64,000 nucleotides of DNA, from positions 2,024,179-2,088,178 of the forward strand of contig CP126121.1 of the NCBI GenBank assembly GCA_030123625.1. The letters run 5' to 3'. The notes beneath the pieces are model-generated. The model searched no databases and was not told where the DNA came from. It was given only the letters and a program-made list of their open reading frames with translations. The DNA is from Nitrospira sp. Its GTDB lineage: Bacteria > Nitrospirota > Nitrospiria > Nitrospirales > Nitrospiraceae. Both the position numbers and the translations under genes were made by a program. Numbering within the stretch: position 1 is the first letter of the stretch; each line of letters begins with the position of its first letter. This document shows positions 18,476-26,517 of the stretch, piece after piece.

Positions 18476-19720
18476 CTAGCGGTCGCATTCGCCCATCACC
18501 ACATCATACGTCCCGAAAATGGTACAGGCATCCGAGATCATATATCCTCTGGCCATATGATCGAACGCGCCCATGTGCACGAACGAAGGAGCACGAATCT
18601 TCAGTCGATAGGGCTTTCCTCCTCCCGTACTGACGATGTAAAACCCCAATTCTCCTTTGTGCGCCTCTGTGCCGCAGTAGATTTCTCCAGGCGGAGCGTC
18701 GAACCCCTGCGAGAAGAGCTTGAACTGTTGGATCATGGATTCAAGGTTTGTAAAAACCCGTTCTTTTGGCGGAAGCGTTACGCTGGGAACATCCGCCATG
18801 ATGGGCCCCTCCTGCATTTGCTCCAGACATTGTCGAATGATCTTGACGCTCTCGTAGAGCTCCATCACCCGAATCCAGTAGCGATCGTACGTATCGCCGT
18901 TTTTTCCGACCGGCACGCTGAACTCGCACTTTGGATAGGCACCATAGGGCTCGTATTTGCGAAGATCGTAGTCCACACCGGATCCACGAAGAACCGGTCC
19001 GCTCAATCCAAAATTGACCGCATCTTCGGCGGAAATCACCGCGACTCCCTTGGTTCGCCCAAGCCAAATACGGTTTTTTTCGAGAAACACCTGATATTCG
19101 TCGATTTTTGGTGGAAAATAATTCAAAAACTGTTTGAGCTTGTCGATCAACGAGGGTGTCAAATCCCGCTCGACCCCACCGATCCGGTACCAGCTCGTCG
19201 TGAGACGAGCTCCGCATAGTTCGTCGAACCAATCGAGCAAGATTTCCCGATCCCGAAAACAGTAAAAAAAGACGGTCATGGCACCGATGTCCAGCGCCTG
19301 GGCGCTCAGCCAAAATTGATGTCCAATGATGCGCTGAACTTCCGCAACGATCGTCCTGAGGTATTCCGCGCGCTCCGGGACTTGTAAATTCAAAAGTTTT
19401 TCAACAGCACGGCAGTAGGCAAAATTGTTGTACATTGCGCAGACATAGTCGAGCCGATCCGTATGAGGAATAAATTGATGATATGTGCCGTCTTCAGCAA
19501 GCTTTTCTACTCCCCGGTGGAGATAACCCATCACCGGCGTAGACTTCACCAATCGCTCTCCTTCCAATTCCAGGATCACCTTCAGAACACCGTGCGTACT
19601 GGGGTGTTGAGGCCCCATGTTGAGGAGGAGTTCCTCGGTCCGCAAAGTGGGAAGCGTCTCGCTTTCCGGATGCTCCGGGTTAATCTTATAGACAGTGGTT
19701 CTTTGATCTTCGAATGCCAT
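18476..19720 (-). CDS. nuoD: NADH-quinone oxidoreductase subunit D
   Basis: NuoD is the 49-kDa-type subunit that helps form the quinone site. The 414-residue protein contains the conserved NMGPQHPSTHGVLK (quinone-site His), VMGYLHRGVEKLAE, RLDYVCAMYNNFAYC, and a C-terminal GELGFYIVSTGGGKPYR and YMISDACTIFGTYDVV. The C-terminal MGECDR follows the usual D-x-V-x-GE-x-DR ending. It is separate from nuoC, not fused as in E. coli. Gaps are 14 bp to nuoC and 69 bp to nuoG. Confidence 0.96.
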   Translation of the reverse strand: MAFEDQRTTVYKINPEHPESETLPTLRTEELLLNMGPQHPSTHGVLKVILELEGERLVKSTPVMGYLHRGVEKLAEDGTYHQFIPHTDRLDYVCAMYNNFAYCRAVEKLLNLQVPERAEYLRTIVAEVQRIIGHQFWLSAQALDIGAMTVFFYCFRDREILLDWFDELCGARLTTSWYRIGGVERDLTPSLIDKLKQFLNYFPPKIDEYQVFLEKNRIWLGRTKGVAVISAEDAVNFGLSGPVLRGSGVDYDLRKYEPYGAYPKCEFSVPVGKNGDTYDRYWIRVMELYESVKIIRQCLEQMQEGPIMADVPSVTLPPKERVFTNLESMIQQFKLFSQGFDAPPGEIYCGTEAHKGELGFYIVSTGGGKPYRLKIRAPSFVHMGAFDHMARGYMISDACTIFGTYDVVMGECDR

Positions 19721-19734
19721 ACAGGTGAACTATC

Positions 19735-20232
19735 CTATCGCGGAACTTCATCCAGAAATTCAAACGTGTCTCGCCAGCCTTTGCCCCGAAGGGGAAAGTC
19801 CTTACGCAAAGGATAGCCTTCAGTATAGTCATCCGGCATTAAAATCCGGCGAAGGTCGGGATGATTTCGAAACCGGATACCCATCATGTCGAAGACTTCA
19901 CGTTCCATGAAGTCGGCACCTTTCCAAAGATCCGTCAAGGAATCGACCACACAATCCGATTCAGGCACCCGCGCTTTAAGTCGAATACGATGCCGCTTCC
20001 GAATCGAGTAGAGCTCCCACACGACTTCAAATCGCTCTTCGTCGTCGGGCCAATCCACGGAGCTCACATGGACGATATAATCAAAATCCATCCCGGGATC
20101 GTCGCGCAAAAATTGCGCAACTTCATGGAGCTTGTCTCGCGAAACAGTCACCGCGACATCGCCACGCCACTCAGCCAGACCTGTAATGCCGACCGAGAAC
20201 GTCTGCTGAATTCGCTGAAGCAGTGGATTCAT
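19735..20232 (-). CDS. nuoC: NADH-quinone oxidoreductase subunit C
   Basis: The 30-kDa-type peripheral subunit, 165 residues, as a stand-alone gene. The family signature appears as [20 protein letters not shown] broken at its usual position, followed by [19 protein letters not shown]. The N-terminal half has the alpha-beta segment [18 protein letters not shown]. It overlaps nuoB by 4 nt (ATGA). Confidence 0.95.
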   Translation of the reverse strand: MNPLLQRIQQTFSVGITGLAEWRGDVAVTVSRDKLHEVAQFLRDDPGMDFDYIVHVSSVDWPDDEERFEVVWELYSIRKRHRIRLKARVPESDCVVDSLTDLWKGADFMEREVFDMMGIRFRNHPDLRRILMPDDYTEGYPLRKDFPLRGKGWRDTFEFLDEVPR

Positions 20233-20768
20233 AACGACGCGTCGACCTTCAGACTGGCCTTGATCTGCTCCGGTTGAGTTACAAACACGCGTCTCTGCAT
20301 AATACGCTCCTGTAGTTTCAGGATGCCGTCCAAGAGCGCTTCCGGAGTGGGTGGGCAGCCAGGCACATAAATATCAACAGGAATAAATCGGTCGACGCCC
20401 TGCACGACACTGTAACTATCATAGATGTTCCCTGAGGTGGCGCAGGATCCCATCGCAATCACGTATTTGGGTTCCGGCATTTGGTCGTAAATCTTTCGAA
20501 TCACCGGCGCCATACGTCGGCACACGGTTCCGGCGACAATCATCAAATCCGATTGCCGCGGCGAACCACGAAACACTCCTGCCCCGAACCGATCCATGTC
20601 GTACCGGGAAGAAACGGCGGCCATCATCTCGATGGCGCAGCAGGCGAGTCCGAAGGTCATCGGCCAGAGTGAACCCTTCCTGGCCCAGTTTACGGCTTTT
20701 TCAAGAGATCCCGTGATGACGTCCGGAGTCCCATCTCTCTCATGCCGTCCAAGCTGGATCAGTCCCAT
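20229..20768 (-). CDS. nuoB: NADH-quinone oxidoreductase subunit B (cluster N2)
   Basis: NuoB binds the terminal [4Fe-4S] cluster N2. The 179-residue protein has the adjacent Cys pair in [10 protein letters not shown], a further Cys in [13 protein letters not shown], and the last in [14 protein letters not shown]. The start at 20768 lies 1 nt after the nuoA stop (TGATATG). An upstream in-frame start at 20831 would overlap nuoA by 60 bp and was rejected. Confidence 0.96.
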   Translation of the reverse strand: MGLIQLGRHERDGTPDVITGSLEKAVNWARKGSLWPMTFGLACCAIEMMAAVSSRYDMDRFGAGVFRGSPRQSDLMIVAGTVCRRMAPVIRKIYDQMPEPKYVIAMGSCATSGNIYDSYSVVQGVDRFIPVDIYVPGCPPTPEALLDGILKLQERIMQRRVFVTQPEQIKASLKVDASL

Positions 20769-20769
20769 A

Positions 20770-21153
20770 TCAATCCCACTCCAGCGCGCCTTTTCGCCAG
20801 GCATACACATAGGCAACGATGAACAGTCCAATAAAGATCATCATTTCAATCAATCCAACCACCCCGATCTTGGTGAATACGACGGCCCACGGATAGAGAA
20901 AGATCACTTCAATGTCGAAGATGACGAACAACATCGCAAATATGTAATACCTAACGGGGAACGGCATGCGAGCGTCGGAAAACGGTTCGGCCCCACATTC
21001 GTAGGTCGATAATTTTTCTGGTTCCGGGTATCTGGGCTGTACAAAATAACTGACGAGCAAGGTTACGACTCCAAAGGCCAACGTTACCAAGATAAAGAGA
21101 AAGACCGGGAAAAACTTCGTCAGATATTCAAGAAGAACCTCAGCCCCGGTCAT
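20770..21153 (-). CDS. nuoA: NADH-quinone oxidoreductase subunit A
   Basis: The first gene of the complex I operon. The 127-residue protein has three membrane helices, starting with [20 protein letters not shown]. The conserved loop [20 protein letters not shown] and the following [16 protein letters not shown] are the family signature; the Asp-Glu pair in the second helix is conserved. GAGAG lies about 8 nt before the ATG. A TATAAT box is 38 bp upstream. Confidence 0.96.
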   Translation of the reverse strand: MTGAEVLLEYLTKFFPVFLFILVTLAFGVVTLLVSYFVQPRYPEPEKLSTYECGAEPFSDARMPFPVRYYIFAMLFVIFDIEVIFLYPWAVVFTKIGVVGLIEMMIFIGLFIVAYVYAWRKGALEWD

Positions 21154-21190
21154 TTAATTTTCTCTCACAAAGTATTGAGCTGGAAAGGGT

Positions 21191-21196
21191 ATTATA
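21191..21196 (-). promoter_or_regulatory. candidate -10 box for the nuo operon
   Basis: A perfect TATAAT lies on the minus strand 38 bp upstream of nuoA, implying a leader of about 30 nt. No good -35 box is seen 16-18 bp upstream, so activation by a regulator or an alternative -35 is possible. Confidence 0.4.
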
Positions 21197-21342
21197 GATC
21201 AGATGCATGAAATCTTAGTGCCTCGGTCTTGGGGATAGCAAGCGAACAAAGGACCTAATTTCGGCAGACCCGAAAGCCCTAGCATGGCGATTATGAGAAT
21301 CGAAAGACGGTAGTAAGGCGGTAGTATTGAAGGGTTAGGTTC

Positions 21343-21552
21343 TTATTGCAACTCACGATTAGACATAATGCCGCATCTCTTCGTTTTGCTCGTCACTCCA
21401 CACGAGGATGGTTCAGCCTGTAAATTCTCCCATTCGGATTCGAGAGGAGATAACGCTTTGACCTTTCGTCGCCGATGGATCTGTGTATCGATTCGTTCCT
21501 TTTGGCGGACGCCTCTAGAAAGACGCTGATCCTTTTTTTCATCACCATTCAT
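21343..21552 (-). CDS. small uncharacterised ORF upstream of nuoA
   Basis: A 69-codon frame rich in Lys, Arg and Glu (MNGDEKKDQRLSRGVRQKER at the start), in the 558-bp stretch between nuoA and the divergent OmpA-like gene. It has no convincing ribosome site and no recognisable domain. The composition could be that of a small basic protein or chance. Apart from the promoters at 21191 and 21648, nothing else was recognised in this stretch. Confidence 0.25.
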   Translation of the reverse strand: MNGDEKKDQRLSRGVRQKERIDTQIHRRRKVKALSPLESEWENLQAEPSSCGVTSKTKRCGIMSNRELQ

Positions 21553-21647
21553 CGGTCAGTGGCGATCCTTAAAAAAATAAGAGTGATCAACCCCACGTTA
21601 CCATCGCAAAGAACGCCCGTCAAACTCCTAACAATCACCTCAAATTC

Positions 21648-21675
21648 TTGACAATACAGCGTCTTTTGCTATGTT
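21648..21675 (+). promoter_or_regulatory. sigma70-type promoter of the OmpA-like gene
   Basis: TTGACA (21648-21653) and TATGTT (21670-21675) are separated by 16 bp and lie 36 bp before the ATG at 21712. AGAAGGAA gives a ribosome site about 8 nt before the start. It is one of the clearest promoter matches in the window. Confidence 0.65.
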
Positions 21676-21711
21676 TTTTCAAGCAACACTAGCCTCAGAA
21701 GGAATCCACCT

Positions 21712-23265
21712 ATGAAAACTTTGTCGTCCCTCATCTTATTAGTCCTGTGTTCAGGAATCGGCGTCTCCTTCGACCGAGCATTCGCACAGGCACCGGAGAT
21801 TGATTCCATTCGGTTTTCGGAGGCTGCACTCGCCTTTTCCAGTGGTGCCATACAGAAAACATCCACGATCGACGGAACCGTAAACCTGATAACAGGTGAT
21901 AATCAGTCAACGGGCAATCGAATGCTTCTCGGGAAGCGAGATTTGCTTTATCTTAAACTGCACAACCCAACCGATGTGGCAGTGGGTGATCTCTTCACCG
22001 TCTACCGGCGGATTCGGAAAGTGTTCCATCCTGTGACAAAGGAATACCTCGGTTTTGTCATGAATCGCTCAGCGGTCGTGAAAGTGACTGCCGCCGACCA
22101 TGCTCTCACGACAGTAGAAGCTGTGCTCAGTTACGGACCAATTTCCCCGGGAGATCCTGTCGCGCGCTTTGTTGCCCCCACTCCGGACATAGAGACGAGC
22201 TCAGCCACAAACATTTCCGACCTCGAGGGTATGATCGTTGAGCTTCAGGCCGACCGGACGATGACACTGGTTTCACAGTCAAACGTCGTCTATTTGGATC
22301 GAGGGAAGGAGGACGGACTGAAGGTCGGTGATCTTCTCGATATTCATCGCTACAGTGCGGGGCTTCCACCACGAAAGATCGGCCAACTTAAGGTGCTGTC
22401 CCTGGAATCTCATACGGCAGCCGCCAAAGTCATCAAGGCCAACACCCGTGTCATCAAAGGAGATCAGTTCAAACTCGCGGGATACGTGGCATCCCCAGCC
22501 CTGTCTGTAGGAGCAATCCCGGGATCGTTCACGACTCAGACCGGTCAAATGGTCCCGGCCGATGTAGTATTCAGCAAACTAAAAATACAGGACGCATCAG
22601 GACAAAGCCGACTCAACCTTGGGGACCTGGCGAAGTTCCTGCACTACGACTCTGGGGATGCGGCTATTAAGGCTGAAAATTACAAAATGCTCGATCAGTT
22701 GATTGAATACCTACGCACCAGTGGCGACCTGAGGATGATCCGAATCGAAGGCCATACGGATAACGTGGAGATTGGCCCTTCGCTCAAGTCGCGGTATCCC
22801 AGCAATTGGGAGTTATCCAAAGTACGCGCGAACGGCGTCCTTCGTTATCTCGTAGAAAAGGGTGGTGTGGCACCGGAACGGATCAGTGCGGTGGGGCTCG
22901 GTGACACCAAACCGACTGCCACGAATGCAGCGGAAGACGGCCGCACAAAGAATCGGCGGGTGGAAATTCTACTCTATACCCGGGACATGGATGCGCCGGC
23001 ACTTCAATCCGGCGTGCAAAGATTGGAACACAGTCCTTCAAGGCCGAGCGCACACGGAAGCGATGATCTACCCCTTCCATTGACTGCTGCTTCAGACGCA
23101 GCCGATTCCTCCGGTCGAGGAACTTTGTCCGTCGGCGATTCTTCTCGAATTTCCGTGAAGGACGAATCGGGTGCCGTCAGTAACTCCGATTCGAATGGCG
23201 TTCCACCGACAGCCGCCAATACTTCTTCTTCTCAACAGCCAACCATCGGAACTCCGGCGGAATAA
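21712..23265 (+). CDS. OmpA/MotB-domain envelope protein
   Basis: A 517-residue exported protein with a signal peptide (MKTLSSLILLVLCSGIGVSF, cleaved near FAQA, residue 26). Residues about 55-270 form two beta-rich repeats of unknown type, each with a DVAVGDLFTVYRR or DGLKVGDLLDIHR-like segment. An OmpA-like peptidoglycan-binding domain follows (about 300-430), with IRIEGHTDNVEIG, LSKVRANGVLRYLVEKG and a final NRRVEILL. The last 85 residues are Ser/Pro/Thr-rich and probably disordered. It likely links outer membrane or periplasmic structures to the wall. It is preceded by its own promoter and precedes priA by about 130 bp. Confidence 0.85.
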   Translation: MKTLSSLILLVLCSGIGVSFDRAFAQAPEIDSIRFSEAALAFSSGAIQKTSTIDGTVNLITGDNQSTGNRMLLGKRDLLYLKLHNPTDVAVGDLFTVYRRIRKVFHPVTKEYLGFVMNRSAVVKVTAADHALTTVEAVLSYGPISPGDPVARFVAPTPDIETSSATNISDLEGMIVELQADRTMTLVSQSNVVYLDRGKEDGLKVGDLLDIHRYSAGLPPRKIGQLKVLSLESHTAAAKVIKANTRVIKGDQFKLAGYVASPALSVGAIPGSFTTQTGQMVPADVVFSKLKIQDASGQSRLNLGDLAKFLHYDSGDAAIKAENYKMLDQLIEYLRTSGDLRMIRIEGHTDNVEIGPSLKSRYPSNWELSKVRANGVLRYLVEKGGVAPERISAVGLGDTKPTATNAAEDGRTKNRRVEILLYTRDMDAPALQSGVQRLEHSPSRPSAHGSDDLPLPLTAASDAADSSGRGTLSVGDSSRISVKDESGAVSNSDSNGVPPTAANTSSSQQPTIGTPAE

Positions 23266-23395
23266 CATCGGACTCAGCGAGGCCGTCTCAGTATTTGGAG
23301 CATCCTCACAACGATCTTGTCCAATCGGTACCTTCCTGGCCGAGAACGCCGAGATGACCGGTGTCCTTCGCATTTTCAGACTGCTAGAATGCGAC

Positions 23396-25624
23396 ATGGC
23401 TTCTGATGGGACCTCGACTCCTCTTCGTCGAATGGAGATACTCTATGCAGACGTTATCGTGCCGCGTCATATTGCAAAAGCCTTTACCTATGTCGTCCCT
23501 CCCACCTTAACCCACACCATAGCCATCGGGCATCGCGTCCGTGTCCCGTTTGGACGTACAGTACTGGAAGGGGTCGTCATCTCGCTGAGTAATCATCTTG
23601 CGACCGAGATAAAGTCCGCTTCAATTAGAGAGATCCACTCTCTAGATTGTGAGGGGGAAGTTTCTACACTGCCTCCAGCGCTGTTCGAACTATCTCGCAA
23701 GATCGCAGAATACTACGTTGTACCCTGGGGCCAGTGCCTTCGACTCATATTACCCTCGATAGCAACCCGAAAAACCTCCCCCGCACGATACGTGGTTACT
23801 GCGGAGGGTCGCGCGGCCTTAGAAGCCGGCCTCTGTCCAGATCATCTGAAGCCCACCCTCGGGCGAATTGCCAGGAAAACTTCAGGGATCCCGTTCTCGA
23901 CACTTCAACCAGCTCGGCAGGAAACCGCCGTGCAGATCGACGCCCTCATCAACAAGTCCTGGATAGCTCGCATGCCTTCGAATAATGCCAACGAACAGAA
24001 TCATCGCACACCAGGAGACGGCACTCTGCCCACCGAAACGCTTCCGGAGATCGACCGCTCATGGAAAACGCATGTTGCACACTGTCTTCACAGCAATTCC
24101 ATGAGGAAACTCGTCCTTCATGCCCCGTGGGAACATCGACTCAGCCGACTTGTTGACGCAATTCAACAAGCGCACTCAATGAAGAGAGCCACCATAGTTC
24201 TCACCGGCGAGATCGCCAGAGCATCATGGTTGAGACAAGTACTCTCAAGGCTCACGGACCTCCAGATTATCCTCGCGCGCCCACCTTCGGAGTCGGGGCG
24301 ATGGCAACCGAATCAAGGACAGACCCCTTCGGTAGTCGTAGGAACCCGTTCAGCCATATTTTCGCCTCTTAAATCGATCGGGCTGATCTGGGTGGAAGAC
24401 GAAGAAGATCCTGCTCTGAAAGAACCTCAGGAGCCTCGCTATCATGCCAGAGAGGTAGCCAGTTTGAGAGCTGAGAGCGAACGGGCGCTCGTTGTCCTGG
24501 CCTCGGCTCACCCATCCCTTGAATCGAGGTTCGACGCCGAAGCGGAGTTCCACCATGTCTCACAAGACGTTGCCCTTCAACCTACGATTGAGCTCGTTGA
24601 CCTCCGCGACGAGCCGCCAGGAAGTCTCTTCAGCCATACACTCATCCGGGCGATGCACGAAGCGCTACAGAACCATGCCAAGATCCTGCTTTTTCTCAAT
24701 AGGAAAGGTTATGCCAGAACCTTGGTTTGCCGAGACTGTGGCTGGGTTCCTCGTTGCGATTCTTGTATCGTGCCGCTGACCTATTATCGTGAAGCCGGTA
24801 GGCTGACTTGCCGCTACTGTGGTAAGGCAGATCGATTGCCGGATCTCTGCCCCTTGTGCCATACTCCCCGTATAAATCCTATCGGTGACGGCACCGAACG
24901 TGTTGAAGCCGAAGTTCATCGTTTATTCCCACAGGTCACAGTCGCACGGCTCGATGGCGACACACTCCGGCATTCGCGGTCGGCGCATACTCTGTGGAAA
25001 GGGGCCAGATCCGGCTCGTGGGATGTTCTCATTGGGACCCAAGCGCTGTTTCGTCGGGAGCCACTGCCTCGCTATGGTTTGGTGGGGATCCTTCAAGCAG
25101 ATTCCGGGCTGCATGTCTCGGAATTCCGTGCCGCGGAGCGCACCTATCACTTGCTGGTCGATGCTGTCAGCCTGGCATGTCCCGCGTCCGCCGGAGGTCG
25201 AGTCATCGTACAGACGCGTCTTCCTACCCATCATGCGATACAAGCCTTGATTTCCGGAGATCCTGATCACTTTTACAATGAAGAATTCGCCGCACGCCGG
25301 CTTCTTCATTATCCGCCCGTCTGCCGCTTGGCTGATCTCTCAGTAACCGGAAAAGATCTTAGGATAGTCGAAGAGGCCGCCAAGCGATGGGGCGCGGACC
25401 TTGAACAGAACGTCCATGACCAGGAGCCTCTGATTGTTTTAGGGCCAGTACCTGCAATACGCAGGCATCCCAAAGGTCATCAGCAATATCGCATCTTGGT
25501 AAAAGGAACTGCACTCACTGCTTTCAGTCGACGCCTCCATGATTCTGTCCAGAAAATGGAGCGAGAGTATCGCAAAGGGCTGATTAAATTCGTCATCGAC
25601 ATCGACCCCGTCGAAAATGGCTAA
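23396..25624 (+). CDS. priA: primosomal protein N' (PriA-like) with degenerate helicase motifs
   Basis: A replication-restart protein family member, 742 residues from this start. The N-terminal 3'-DNA-binding domain starts at YADVIVPRHIAKAFTYVVP. The zinc-binding insert is intact, with eight Cys (CRDCGWVPRCDSC, then CRYCG and CPLCH). VVVGTRSAIFSPL and PRYHAREVA are conserved. The Walker A loop is lost: the expected glycine-rich GKT loop reads LVLHAPWEHRLSRL. The DEEH box reads VEDEEDP, and the GRAGR motif near the C-terminus reads ACPASAGGR. Helicase activity is therefore doubtful, while DNA binding may persist. Start choice is uncertain: 23432 (MEILYADV) also fits the family, and neither has a ribosome site. 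The 3' end overlaps the convergent gene by 4 bp. Confidence 0.87.
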   Translation: MASDGTSTPLRRMEILYADVIVPRHIAKAFTYVVPPTLTHTIAIGHRVRVPFGRTVLEGVVISLSNHLATEIKSASIREIHSLDCEGEVSTLPPALFELSRKIAEYYVVPWGQCLRLILPSIATRKTSPARYVVTAEGRAALEAGLCPDHLKPTLGRIARKTSGIPFSTLQPARQETAVQIDALINKSWIARMPSNNANEQNHRTPGDGTLPTETLPEIDRSWKTHVAHCLHSNSMRKLVLHAPWEHRLSRLVDAIQQAHSMKRATIVLTGEIARASWLRQVLSRLTDLQIILARPPSESGRWQPNQGQTPSVVVGTRSAIFSPLKSIGLIWVEDEEDPALKEPQEPRYHAREVASLRAESERALVVLASAHPSLESRFDAEAEFHHVSQDVALQPTIELVDLRDEPPGSLFSHTLIRAMHEALQNHAKILLFLNRKGYARTLVCRDCGWVPRCDSCIVPLTYYREAGRLTCRYCGKADRLPDLCPLCHTPRINPIGDGTERVEAEVHRLFPQVTVARLDGDTLRHSRSAHTLWKGARSGSWDVLIGTQALFRREPLPRYGLVGILQADSGLHVSEFRAAERTYHLLVDAVSLACPASAGGRVIVQTRLPTHHAIQALISGDPDHFYNEEFAARRLLHYPPVCRLADLSVTGKDLRIVEEAAKRWGADLEQNVHDQEPLIVLGPVPAIRRHPKGHQQYRILVKGTALTAFSRRLHDSVQKMEREYRKGLIKFVIDIDPVENG

Positions 25625-26055
25625 GGTGAGATGCCTTTCTTCTTTTTGTTCGCCCTGGAACTCGACACCGTCGCAGCCTTCTCCAGGAATAGAGTTCCAC
25701 CCAGTTTTTTACGGGCCCGCCTGAATAGGCCGTAGGAAAACGAAATCCAAAATACGGATGAGAAGAGACCCAGCACGACGGCTGAAAGGATCGTCCCCAT
25801 CTCGGATTCGGGAAGTGATTCTGCCTGGCCTCTGGATTGAATCATCAACACCAACGGCCAGGCAAAGCTTTCGAGGCCGAGCAACAAGGTAGCCCATGCC
25901 CATAGTGCCGCAATTGACTCCGTCATGAACCATAAGAAAAGCCCAACGCTCAGAGCCCATCCAACCACGGCGATCGCAGGGACCGTTCCGCCCCATATGA
26001 GCCAGAACCCGATTGTGGCAACGAGGGTCCCCAAAGATAGATTGAGAAATCTCAT
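25621..26055 (-). CDS. small four-helix membrane protein, unknown function
   Basis: A 144-residue protein with about four hydrophobic helices: LSLGTLVATIGFWLIWGG, VVGWALSVGLFLWFM, LWAWATLLLGLESFAWPLVL and ILSAVVLGLFSSVFWISF. They are followed by a basic cytosolic tail (RRARKKLGG and ANKKKKGISP). No family was recognised. Its 3' end overlaps that of priA by 4 bp on the opposite strand. Confidence 0.7.
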   Translation of the reverse strand: MRFLNLSLGTLVATIGFWLIWGGTVPAIAVVGWALSVGLFLWFMTESIAALWAWATLLLGLESFAWPLVLMIQSRGQAESLPESEMGTILSAVVLGLFSSVFWISFSYGLFRRARKKLGGTLFLEKAATVSSSRANKKKKGISP

Positions 26056-26145
26056 GACGGGTATGATCCAGGCATGGAATGCGGAGTCTGCAGAGGCCGT
26101 GGCGTAATTGTCAATGCGAAGAAGGTTGAGCGCGTGATGAGGTGT

Positions 26146-26517
26146 CTAGGCGATCAGCTCGGCAGCAACTGTATCGAGGAGGACTTTCAGTTCGAACGGC
26201 TTTTGAAGCGTCCGCCTGGCTCCGAGCATCTTTGCGACGTCCAAGAAATTGAGGATGCCGGTCGCATCACTTCCACCTGTCATCGCAATGACACGAGTAT
26301 CGGGGAACTCGCGGCGGAACGCCATGATGGCTTCTAATCCGTCTTGATCCGGCATGAGAATATCCATGATGACAAGATCCGTCGATCTAGCCCGATACCG
26401 GTCAAGCCCCTCTTTCCCGTCACGGGCCTCTGCTACCTCATAACCGGCCTGCTCCAACGTGTCCCGGATGAGCTGACGAACTTGGTCCTGATCATCAACC
26501 ACGAGGACCGACGGCAT
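26146..26517 (-). CDS. single-domain response regulator
   Basis: A 123-residue receiver with acidic residues in VLVVDDQDQ, the phosphoacceptor in LVIMDILMPDQDG, Thr in VIAMTGG and Lys in TLQKPFEL. No output domain is present. The start at 26517 lies inside the 3' end of the upstream hybrid kinase (23-nt overlap), so the two are coupled and likely form a phosphorelay. A longer frame to 26634 adds a basic stretch unlike any receiver and was not used. Confidence 0.9.
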   Translation of the reverse strand: MPSVLVVDDQDQVRQLIRDTLEQAGYEVAEARDGKEGLDRYRARSTDLVIMDILMPDQDGLEAIMAFRREFPDTRVIAMTGGSDATGILNFLDVAKMLGARRTLQKPFELKVLLDTVAAELIA

